From Candidatus Chloroploca sp. Khr17 (GTDB lineage: Bacteria; Chloroflexota; Chloroflexia; Chloroflexales; Chloroflexaceae), in contig NZ_RYFF01000020.1 in assembly GCF_004138165.1 (NCBI RefSeq), forward strand, positions 1-33,607: a DNA stretch of 33,607 nucleotides, read 5' to 3'. The notes beneath the pieces are model-generated. The model worked only from the letters and a program-made list of their open reading frames with translations. It searched no databases and had not been told where the DNA came from. Made by a program: the position numbers and the translations under genes. Positions 24,129 through 31,023 of this stretch are shown in pieces. Every line of letters starts with the position of its first letter. Within the stretch, counting starts at the first letter, position 1.

Positions 24129-26174
24129 ATGAAGCGCATTGTAAGCATCAGTCTGGGTTCCTCAGCCCGTGATTATCGTGTAACAACGTCCATTCTTGGC
24201 CAGACGATTGAACTTGAGCGACTTGGGGTAGACGGCAATACGGCGCGTGCTGCCGAGTTGATCCGAGCCTTCGATGGGCGGGTTGACGCGATCGGGCTTG
24301 GTGGTTTGACGCCGGTTTTTCGGGTTGGCCGGGCGCGTTATCCACATCACGAGGCGATCCAGATTGCGGCTGAGGCGCGTCGCACGCCGGTTGTTGATGG
24401 TGGTGTCGTCAAGGCGACGCTCGAGCGTTGGGCAATTGCGCAGGCAGTGCGCAAGATTCCGTCGCTGTTGCGCTATCGGCGCGTGTTGATGACCAGTGGC
24501 ATTGAACGCTATCAGCTTGCGGCGGCGATCAGTCAGTATGAGCCTGAGTTGCGTTTTGCCGATCCGTTGATCCATAGTGGGCTCCCCTTTCTCCCCGTGC
24601 CACGCTCGCTCGAACAGCTTGAACTCTACGCGGCCACTACGCTTCCGGTGACGGCGCTTTTGCCGTACCGCATCTTGCACCCGGTCGCGCTTGGCCAGGA
24701 GGGGCACGACCGTCGGGCAACAGGGCTTTTTGCATGGGCCCAGGTGATTGCCGGTGATTTTGCGTTTATTCGCCGCTTTGCGCCCGTCGATCTGACGGGC
24801 AAGACGATTATTACCGATGATCCTTCGCCGGCGGAGATCGAGGAGTTGCGCGAGCGGGGGGTGATGACGCTGGTGACAATGACCCCGCCCATCAGTACCG
24901 AGCGACCTTTCCTCGCCGCCGATGCGATCGAGGCGATCATGGTGGCTCTGCAAGAGACCGATGGGCAACCAGGCGAGGCCGATGCGCTCGATTTCATTGC
25001 TGCCGCCGGGTGGACGCCGACGGTGCAAGATTTGAATCCGCGCCCGCTGCCGAAATTTGCGTTCGTGATCCACCCGTTGCGCACCAACCTGATTGCCAAT
25101 GACCCCCGGTTTAGCTGGACACGTTTTTTGCCCGAGCGCCTTGTGGAGCGGATCGCCGCCCATATGCCACCGCTCTACCTTTCGCGCATCAGGGGCATTC
25201 GCTCGATTGCGACCGGCCAGGAGGCGGAAGGTATTCTCTTGAGCCTGGGCACGACGCCCCGCGAGATGATGCGCCGTCCCCCGAGTTTTACCTATCGGCG
25301 GCTTATCCGTGCTGCCCGGATGTCCGAGCGGATGGGCGCACAACTCATGGGCCTCGGGGCCTTTACCTCGGTGGTTGGCGATGCGGGCATTACGGTGGCG
25401 CAGAAAGCCGATATTGGCATTACCTCGGGCAATTCGTTGACCGTTGCCGCGACGCTCGAAGCGGCCAAGCAGGCGGTTTATTTGATGAAGGGCGGTCGGC
25501 CCGACAAGGTGCGTGCCGTTGTCATTGGTGCGACCGGCTCGATTGGCGCAGTCTGTGCACGGTTGCTGGCCCAGGCGGTGCGCGATGTTGTCTTGATTGC
25601 GCCGCGCCCCGAGCGCTTGCTGTTGCTCAAGCAGCAGATCGAGCAAGAGACGCCAGGGGCACGGGTGATTGCGGCAACGCACCCTGATGCGTATGTTGGC
25701 GACGCTGACCTGATCATTACGACGACCAGTGCGCTGACGGGCAAGGTGATCAATGTTGACAAGCTCAAACCAGGGGCCGTGATCTGCGATGTTGCACGCC
25801 CGCCTGATGTCAAAGAAGCCGACGCTGCCCGCCGCCCCGACGTGCTGATCGTCGAGAGTGGCGAAATTGTCCTGCCAGGCGAGCCAGACTTTGGCTTTGA
25901 TATCGATATGCCTCCCGGCACGGCATACGCATGTCTTTCCGAGACGGCATTGCTGGCGATGGATGGCAAATTCGAGGACTACACCCTTGGGCGGACGATT
26001 GAGATCGACCGGGTCAAAGAGATGTACCGGCTCTGGCAGAAGCATGGCTTAAAACTGGCTGGCCTGCGTTCCTTTGGGGTCTATGTCACCGACGAAATGA
26101 TCGCCGAGAAACGACGGCTCGCCGAGGAACTGCGCCGCGAGCGGGGGTTACCACAGGAGATTGGCTCGGCATAA
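24129..26174 (+). CDS. Long-chain acyl-ACP reductase-like fusion protein
   Basis: Protein of 681 residues in two parts. The C-terminal half (about 380-660) resembles cyanobacterial acyl-[acyl-carrier-protein] reductase (AAR): LGAFTSVVGDAG, an NAD(P)-binding VVIGATGSIGAVCARLL near 463-480, and YACLSETALLAMDG, whose Cys602 aligns with the cysteine that holds the acyl thioester in AAR. AAR reduces fatty acyl-ACP to fatty aldehyde. The N-terminal 350 residues (VDAIGLGGLTPVFRVG) are unfamiliar to me and about double the usual AAR length. No aldehyde-deformylating oxygenase lies nearby, so alkane synthesis is not implied; an aldehyde or alcohol for wax esters, known in Chloroflexus relatives, is a possible use. 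The ATG has GGAGG 9 bases upstream. Automatic annotation may call it shikimate dehydrogenase-like from the Rossmann fold alone. Confidence 0.7.
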   Translation: MKRIVSISLGSSARDYRVTTSILGQTIELERLGVDGNTARAAELIRAFDGRVDAIGLGGLTPVFRVGRARYPHHEAIQIAAEARRTPVVDGGVVKATLERWAIAQAVRKIPSLLRYRRVLMTSGIERYQLAAAISQYEPELRFADPLIHSGLPFLPVPRSLEQLELYAATTLPVTALLPYRILHPVALGQEGHDRRATGLFAWAQVIAGDFAFIRRFAPVDLTGKTIITDDPSPAEIEELRERGVMTLVTMTPPISTERPFLAADAIEAIMVALQETDGQPGEADALDFIAAAGWTPTVQDLNPRPLPKFAFVIHPLRTNLIANDPRFSWTRFLPERLVERIAAHMPPLYLSRIRGIRSIATGQEAEGILLSLGTTPREMMRRPPSFTYRRLIRAARMSERMGAQLMGLGAFTSVVGDAGITVAQKADIGITSGNSLTVAATLEAAKQAVYLMKGGRPDKVRAVVIGATGSIGAVCARLLAQAVRDVVLIAPRPERLLLLKQQIEQETPGARVIAATHPDAYVGDADLIITTTSALTGKVINVDKLKPGAVICDVARPPDVKEADAARRPDVLIVESGEIVLPGEPDFGFDIDMPPGTAYACLSETALLAMDGKFEDYTLGRTIEIDRVKEMYRLWQKHGLKLAGLRSFGVYVTDEMIAEKRRLAEELRRERGLPQEIGSA

Positions 26175-26175
26175 G

Positions 26176-26230
26176 GTTTGGTCACGTCCCCAAAAACCAG
26201 CAAAGCTGGTTTTTGGGGACGTGACCAGAC
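26176..26230. terminator. 26-bp hairpin with AAA loop, likely bidirectional terminator
   Basis: Arms 26176-26201 and 26205-26230 pair along 26 positions with a single T.G wobble and close on AAA. The inner part, CCAGC-AAA-GCTGG followed by TTTTT, is a small terminator hairpin on either strand; the outer arms then pair on beyond the T-tract. It begins 2 bases after the stop of the preceding gene. Confidence 0.8.
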
Positions 26231-26251
26231 TGTGTTTGTGGGCTGCCATCT

Positions 26252-27031
26252 ATGAACACGCTAGAACACATCTGTATTCAACCTGAAGTTCAGCGCTATG
26301 CTGCGCCGCTGCTGCTGTTGCACGGGGCGTGGCATGGGGCGTGGTGCTGGCACGAGGCGATGCGTGACCTGGCGGCGCGGGGTTTTGTCGTGCATGCTTT
26401 TAGCACACGGGGGCATGGGGCGAGTGATCGCCCGCGGCGCCACTGGCTCACGACGGCGTCTGATTATGGGCGCGATCTGATCAGTGTGGTGCGGGCGCTG
26501 CCGAAACCGCCGATCCTCGTTGGGCATAGTTCGGGTGGGTATCTGGCGCAACTGTATATGACGGGACGCTTTGGGCCAGTGCCGCCCCTGGCGGGCGTTG
26601 TGTTGCTCGGCAGTTCGCCGGTTGACAGCGTGCGCTATTTCCTTACCCGTACAACGCCCCCCGAAGCAGCGATCGATCCGCGGGCGATGCTGCGCCGCGA
26701 ACCCGAGACGATGCGCAAGCTGCTCTTCCGCCGCGACATTGCCCCCGAAGCGTTGCATGGCTATGTTGCGCAGATGGTTGCCGAGCCGCCCCTGGTGACG
26801 ATGCAGAGCATGGTGTTGCGCCCGCGACCGGCGCGCAACGCCACGCCTGTCGTCGTCATTGCCGCCGGGCGCGATATGGTCTTTGGCCTTGAAGCGCAAC
26901 AAGTCACCGCAGCGACGTATGGGGCCGAACTGATTGTGGTGCCTGAGGCTGCACACGACCTGATGCTCGACCCAGACTGGCCGCAGGCGGCGGCGGCGAT
27001 CGAGCGGTTTGCGCAGATGCTAACGCTCTGA
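26252..27031 (+). CDS. Alpha/beta hydrolase
   Basis: Single-domain alpha/beta hydrolase of 259 residues. The oxyanion region is LLLHGAWHGAWCW (21-33), the nucleophile Ser93 is in GHSSGG, and the late histidine is in EAAHDLMLD near residue 238. No signal peptide is visible, so it should be cytosolic. The substrate cannot be assigned; esterases, lipases and haloperoxidase-like enzymes share these motifs. The start follows the terminator hairpin, with no strong ribosome binding site. It sits directly after the acyl reductase-like gene but is separated from it by that hairpin, so a shared pathway in lipid metabolism is possible but unproven. Confidence 0.85.
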   Translation: MNTLEHICIQPEVQRYAAPLLLLHGAWHGAWCWHEAMRDLAARGFVVHAFSTRGHGASDRPRRHWLTTASDYGRDLISVVRALPKPPILVGHSSGGYLAQLYMTGRFGPVPPLAGVVLLGSSPVDSVRYFLTRTTPPEAAIDPRAMLRREPETMRKLLFRRDIAPEALHGYVAQMVAEPPLVTMQSMVLRPRPARNATPVVVIAAGRDMVFGLEAQQVTAATYGAELIVVPEAAHDLMLDPDWPQAAAAIERFAQMLTL

Positions 27032-27040
27032 ACACTTGCT

Positions 27041-27089
27041 TCTTCCCGCACAAAAAAACTAGCGTAGCTGGTTTTTTTGTGCGGGAAGA
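27041..27089. terminator. 23-bp hairpin with GTA loop, likely bidirectional terminator
   Basis: Arms 27041-27063 and 27067-27089 pair fully with one T.G wobble around GTA. The inner hairpin AACTAGC-GTA-GCTGGTT runs into a seven-T tract on both strands. It starts 9 bases after the hydrolase stop and ends one base before the TetR operator. Confidence 0.8.
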
Positions 27090-27090
27090 G

Positions 27091-27110
27091 TTGATTGACT
27101 GGTCAATCAA
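27091..27110. promoter_or_regulatory. TetR operator 1
   Basis: The palindrome TTGATTGACTGGTCAATCAA has 9-base arms around TG. It covers the -35 element of the tetR promoter (27095-27100). An identical copy lies 34 bases downstream. The length and symmetry fit TetR-family operators. Confidence 0.85.
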
Positions 27111-27123
27111 CTTGTGCTACAAT
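27095..27123 (+). promoter_or_regulatory. tetR promoter (TTGACT-17-TACAAT)
   Basis: The -35 TTGACT (27095-27100) and -10 TACAAT (27118-27123) are separated by the optimal 17 bases. Operator 1 overlaps the -35 and operator 2 covers the start point, so the repressor would block its own transcription. Confidence 0.85.
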
Positions 27124-27124
27124 C

Positions 27125-27144
27125 TTGATTGACTGGTCAATCAA
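27125..27144. promoter_or_regulatory. TetR operator 2
   Basis: This is an identical 20-base copy of operator 1, extended by further symmetry to AATCTT/AAGATT (27121-27148), giving 13-base arms. It lies over the predicted transcription start and ends just before the ribosome binding site of the TetR gene. Confidence 0.85.
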
Positions 27145-27161
27145 GATTGAGGAGAAGCGTT

Positions 27162-27776
27162 ATGCCCCCGCGTGATCAGGATGAATTTGAGCAGCGGCGC
27201 AGGCAAATCCTTGATGGTGCGCTCGAAGTCTTTGCCGCAAAGGGTTTTGAGAAGGCAACGAATAAAGATATTGCTACCGCAGCGGGGATCAACTCGCCAG
27301 GTTTAATTTATCACTATTTTGCCGATAAAGCCGATCTGTTTCGCCATGTGGTTCAGCATTTTGTGCCGATGATCAGCTTGCTCGATCATCCCGATGATCT
27401 GATGCAACGCCCAGCGCGTGAGGTTTTGACGCTCTTTGCCGCGACGGTGTTGAAAGCGACGGAGAATCGTCAACTCTTTGCGGCCTACAAACTTGTGGTG
27501 AGCGAGGCTTTTCGCCGCCCTGCTATTGCCGAGCTCGTGAATAAGATTGGGCCACAACGGGGCGTCCGCTTTCTCTGGCTCTACCTCGCTCAAGAGATTG
27601 CGTCTGGGCGGATGCGCCAGATTGATCCTGGCATTGCGGTGCGGTTGTTTATTGGCCCTTTGCTGGCTTTTGTGATCATGCGCGAGCTCTTTCCCCAACC
27701 CGATGCGGCAACAATCAGTGCCGAGACGATGGTGGAGCAGACGGTCGAGGCTTTTTTGCGGACGATGGCGGTCTAG
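27162..27776 (+). CDS. TetR/AcrR family transcriptional repressor
   Basis: Dimeric one-component regulator of 204 residues. The N-terminal helix-turn-helix is at about 12-58, with TNKDIATAAGINSPGLIYHY the recognition part. The C-terminal ligand-binding domain is divergent, as is normal. I chose the ATG at 27162, which has GAGGAG upstream; the open frame reaches further back, but only through the operator. Two identical operators cover its own promoter, so it is autoregulated. The exporter genes follow in the same direction after 107 bases that contain an inverted repeat; control of the exporter by read-through from the same promoter is likely. The inducer is unknown and probably an export substrate. 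Confidence 0.95.
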   Translation: MPPRDQDEFEQRRRQILDGALEVFAAKGFEKATNKDIATAAGINSPGLIYHYFADKADLFRHVVQHFVPMISLLDHPDDLMQRPAREVLTLFAATVLKATENRQLFAAYKLVVSEAFRRPAIAELVNKIGPQRGVRFLWLYLAQEIASGRMRQIDPGIAVRLFIGPLLAFVIMRELFPQPDAATISAETMVEQTVEAFLRTMAV

Positions 27777-27805
27777 GGGCAACACCTTTCAGATACGACG
27801 AGAAG

Positions 27806-27863
27806 AGACCTCACAGGTCTTGATGATGGCGTCCCAATGCCGACGAGCAGACCTGTGAGGTCT
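27806..27863. repeat. 15-bp inverted repeat between tetR and the permease gene
   Basis: AGACCTCACAGGTCT (27806-27820) and its exact inverse AGACCTGTGAGGTCT (27849-27863) flank 28 bases. Each arm is itself nearly self-complementary, so several folds compete. Elements built on AGACCTGTGAGGTCT occur in many copies in Chloroflexota and other genomes, as far as I know. It lies 29 bases after the TetR stop and ends 20 bases before the permease start. Confidence 0.75.
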
Positions 27864-27883
27864 TCTTTGAAATAGAGGTTTGT

Positions 27884-30271
27884 ATGGCTCCACGCTGGTC
27901 AAAAGTAATCCGGGATCTCTTTGCCCATCGCACGCGTACGCTGTTGGTGGTGCTTTCGATTGCGATTGGCGTGGCGGCCTTCGGGGCAATTCTGACGGGC
28001 CTGACGATTATTCGCGCTGAGTTGCAGTCAAGTTATCTTGCGGTCAATCCGGCGAGTGCGCTGATCACCACGCAGCCTTTTGATGAGGTGTTGCTCGAGA
28101 GCATTCGGCGGGTGCCGGGTGTTGCCGATGCGCAGGGGCAGCGTGCGGTGGCGGCGCGGGCGCAGGTTGGCCCTGACGAATGGGTCGATCTGCAATTGTT
28201 TGTGGTGCCCGATGATGGGGTGATGACGATCAATCTTGTGCGCCCCGAGACGGGACCGTGGCCGCCGCCTGATCGCACTGTCTTGATCGAGCGGGCTTCG
28301 TTGGATATGACGCGTGCGTCGGTCGGCGATGTGTTGGCTCTGCAACTGGCTGATGGGCCGACACGATCAATGCCTCTGGTGGGGCTTACCCATGATTTGA
28401 GTTTGCCTCCGGCCGCCATTGCGGGTCAGGCGTTTGGCTATGTGACTGCCGACACGTTGATCTGGCTCGGTGGCCCTGCCGATGATAATCAGGTGCTGAT
28501 GACGACGAGCACGGGGCGCGATGATGCCGAGCATATTCAGCGCGTTGCCAGCGAGGTCGAACAGTTGATTGAGCGGAGTGGCCGTGAGGTGCTGGTGATT
28601 GATGTGCCAACGCCGTTGCAACATCCTGTTGAACTGGTGCTCGGTACGATTGTTGCGATTCTGACGACCTTGGGGTTGCTGGCGTTGTTGATCAGCGGCT
28701 TTTTGATTATTAATACGATCACGGCAATTTTGACCCAACAAACACGCCAGATCGGGATTATGAAGGCCATTGGGGCACGTACCAGCCAGATCATGGGGCT
28801 CTATTTTGTGCTCGCGGCGGGTTTTGGTCTGCTTGCGTTGCTGCTGGCTGTCCCGCTTGGCATGTTCGGCGGGTATGGCGTGGCTTTGTTTGTTGCTTCG
28901 CAACTCAATGTCACGCTGGAAGGGATACGCTGGCCCCTGGAAATTATGGCTTTGCAGGGTGTCGCGGCAGTGCTGGTACCGATACTTTCGGCGGCAGTGC
29001 CGATTCGGTCTACCGCACGGATGACGGTGCGCGAGGCGCTGAGTGGTGATACGACACCGCCGCCAGCCCGGATGAGCCTCTTGAGTCGGTTGTTGGGGGC
29101 GGTCGCCTTCATCACCCGCCCGACGATCCTCGCGCTGCGCAATACGTTTCGGCGGCGCGGGCGGCTTGTGCGTACCCTCATTGCGCTGTCGCTCGGCGGG
29201 GCCGTCTTTGTGAGCGTGATGACGCTGCGCGTCTCGCTCTTTACGACGCTCGACGACAGCATCGCGGCGCAGCAGTATGACCTGGAAGTCCAGCTAGCGC
29301 GTCCTTACCGTGGCGAACGGATCATGCAGGAAGTGGCATCGCTGCCCGAGGTAACGCATCTCGAAGCGCTGGTGCGGGCGCAGGCGTTTCCGGTGCAGCC
29401 CGATGGCACAACCGCCGAGATGGTGAGCCTGCGGGCGTTGCCTGCCGAAACGAGTCTGCTTACCCCGCGCATGGCGGCTGGGCACTGGCTTGATCCGGTC
29501 GAAGAGCGGAGTATTGTGCTCAGTACGAACTATCGAACCAAAGATCCGACCGTACAGGTCGGCGATACCATCACGTTGCGGATCAATAATCGTGATACCA
29601 CCTGGCAGATTACCGGCTTTGTCGAAGAATTTTTGCCGCCCACAACCCCGGCGCTGGGCTATGTCAATCTTGCGTCCTACACGCGGGCCTATGGCGGGAC
29701 GGGGCGGGTTGATGCCCTGCGGATCGCGACGACCGGCCACGACGCAGCCGCGCACGCCGCAGCCACCACGGCGGTCGAGCAGCGTTTGAACGAGCGTGGC
29801 TACGAGGTACGCCTGATTCGCTCGCGTACCGAAGATCGCGACATTCTCAGCGAGCGGTTCAATGTACTGACCGGCGTGCTGTCGCTGATGGCAGCGATTA
29901 TTGGTACGGTAGGTGGCCTGGGCCTGGCTGGCACGATGAGCATCAACGTGCTCGAGCGTACCCGCGAGCTTGGCATTATGCGAGCCGTCGGTGCTGCTGA
30001 TCGTGCCGTGCAGCAGATGGTCTTTGTCGAAGGTATCACCATCGGCCTGCTGGCCTGGCTCATTGGCACGCTGCTCTCGTTCCCGATGAGCTATGCCATG
30101 AGCTATCAACTCGGCATGAGTCTGCTCAATTTGCCGCTTACCTGGACGTATGCCCCGCTTGCGGTTGTCGCGTGGCTGTTCATTGTCCTGTTGATCGCAA
30201 GCGTTGCCAGCTATCTTCCCGCCCGCAATGCCACGCGCCTAACGGTCCGCGAGGTACTGGCGTATGAATGA
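27884..30271 (+). CDS. MacB/FtsX-type ABC transporter permease
   Basis: Membrane component of 795 residues with two FtsX-like halves. A first transmembrane helix (about 17-40) leads to an extracellular MacB_PCD domain, then three helices (about 245-375), a linker, another helix (about 430-450), a second extracellular domain and three final helices (about 665-790). The conserved end of each half is visible (PIRSTARMTVREALSGD, PARNATRLTVREVLAYE). Such permeases work as mechanotransmitters for lipoproteins, peptides or drugs rather than as classic importers. The ATG has GAGG 5 bases upstream. The TGA stop forms the foot of the hairpin at 30269-30313. The ATPase and adaptor genes follow. Confidence 0.93.
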   Translation: MAPRWSKVIRDLFAHRTRTLLVVLSIAIGVAAFGAILTGLTIIRAELQSSYLAVNPASALITTQPFDEVLLESIRRVPGVADAQGQRAVAARAQVGPDEWVDLQLFVVPDDGVMTINLVRPETGPWPPPDRTVLIERASLDMTRASVGDVLALQLADGPTRSMPLVGLTHDLSLPPAAIAGQAFGYVTADTLIWLGGPADDNQVLMTTSTGRDDAEHIQRVASEVEQLIERSGREVLVIDVPTPLQHPVELVLGTIVAILTTLGLLALLISGFLIINTITAILTQQTRQIGIMKAIGARTSQIMGLYFVLAAGFGLLALLLAVPLGMFGGYGVALFVASQLNVTLEGIRWPLEIMALQGVAAVLVPILSAAVPIRSTARMTVREALSGDTTPPPARMSLLSRLLGAVAFITRPTILALRNTFRRRGRLVRTLIALSLGGAVFVSVMTLRVSLFTTLDDSIAAQQYDLEVQLARPYRGERIMQEVASLPEVTHLEALVRAQAFPVQPDGTTAEMVSLRALPAETSLLTPRMAAGHWLDPVEERSIVLSTNYRTKDPTVQVGDTITLRINNRDTTWQITGFVEEFLPPTTPALGYVNLASYTRAYGGTGRVDALRIATTGHDAAAHAAATTAVEQRLNERGYEVRLIRSRTEDRDILSERFNVLTGVLSLMAAIIGTVGGLGLAGTMSINVLERTRELGIMRAVGAADRAVQQMVFVEGITIGLLAWLIGTLLSFPMSYAMSYQLGMSLLNLPLTWTYAPLAVVAWLFIVLLIASVASYLPARNATRLTVREVLAYE

Positions 30272-30313
30272 GTGCTGGAAAAAGCTAGCGAAGCTAGCTT
30301 TTTCCAGCACTCA
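30269..30313. terminator. Perfect 21-bp hairpin with GAA loop inside the exporter operon
   Basis: Arms 30269-30289 and 30293-30313 are perfectly complementary and close on GAA in the tip GCGAAGC, a sequence known to form an unusually stable DNA mini-hairpin. The inner part ends in a five-T tract on both strands. The left arm begins with the permease stop codon itself. Placed between permease and ATPase genes, it would attenuate or process the operon transcript. Confidence 0.75.
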
Positions 30314-30333
30314 CAAGAAGGTAATAAGAAGCA

Positions 30334-31011
30334 GTGATCCAGCTAACCAGGGTGATCAAAGAATATCCCACTGCGGCAGGCCCCTATCGGGCGCTCAAGG
30401 GAATTGACATAACTATTGAGCCGGGCGAGTTTGTGGCGGTGGTGGGCAAATCGGGGAGTGGCAAGAGCACGTTGATCAACATGATCACTGGCATTGACCG
30501 TTCGACCAGTGGCACCGTTTGTGTTGCAGGCACCGATCTGGGGCGTTTGAGTGAAGGGCAACTGGCGATCTGGCGGGGGCGCACGGTCGGCATTATCTTT
30601 CAGTTCTTTCAACTCTTGCCGACGCTGACGGTCGCCGAGAATATTATGCTGCCGATGGATTTTGGCAACATCGGGCGGCCCCGTGAGCGACGGCAACGGG
30701 CGATGACGTTGCTTGAGCAGATGGAGATCAGTGAGCACGCCGATAAGCTGCCAGGTGCGCTCTCGGGCGGACAGCAGCAACGGGTGGCGATTGCGCGTTC
30801 GCTTGCCAACGATCCCCCTTTGCTCGTCGCCGACGAGCCAACGGGCAACCTCGACTCGCGGACAGCGGACGCGATCTTCCATCTCTTCGAGCACCTCGTC
30901 GAGATGGGCAAAACAATTGTGATGGTGACGCACGATACCGATCTGGCGCAGCGGGCCGGACGGTCAATCACGGTGACTGATGGCTTGATTGTTGCGCCTG
31001 ATGGATTATAG
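30334..31011 (+). CDS. ABC transporter ATP-binding protein, LolD/MacB type
   Basis: Nucleotide-binding subunit of 225 residues that drives the upstream permease. Walker A is GKSGSGKST (about 38-46), the Q-loop [11 protein letters not shown] follows, the signature is [15 protein letters not shown] near 143, Walker [13 protein letters not shown] near 165, and the switch histidine is in MVTHD. The start is GTG at 30334, directly before the family's [10 protein letters not shown] opening. The hairpin at 30269-30313 lies just upstream. The adaptor gene follows after 12 bases. Confidence 0.96.
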   Translation: MIQLTRVIKEYPTAAGPYRALKGIDITIEPGEFVAVVGKSGSGKSTLINMITGIDRSTSGTVCVAGTDLGRLSEGQLAIWRGRTVGIIFQFFQLLPTLTVAENIMLPMDFGNIGRPRERRQRAMTLLEQMEISEHADKLPGALSGGQQQRVAIARSLANDPPLLVADEPTGNLDSRTADAIFHLFEHLVEMGKTIVMVTHDTDLAQRAGRSITVTDGLIVAPDGL

Positions 31012-31023
31012 AGGAAGACGAAG

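Noticed and set aside
24162-26045. Long reverse-strand frame of 627 codons
   Set aside because: It is antisense to the acyl reductase-like gene. The product is His/Arg/Asn-rich with no recognisable domain, as expected from the opposite strand of a GC-rich gene.
24129-26174. Shikimate/quinate dehydrogenase
   Set aside because: Only the Rossmann fold is shared. The C-terminal blocks and the cysteine position fit acyl-ACP reductase better, and the length is more than double.
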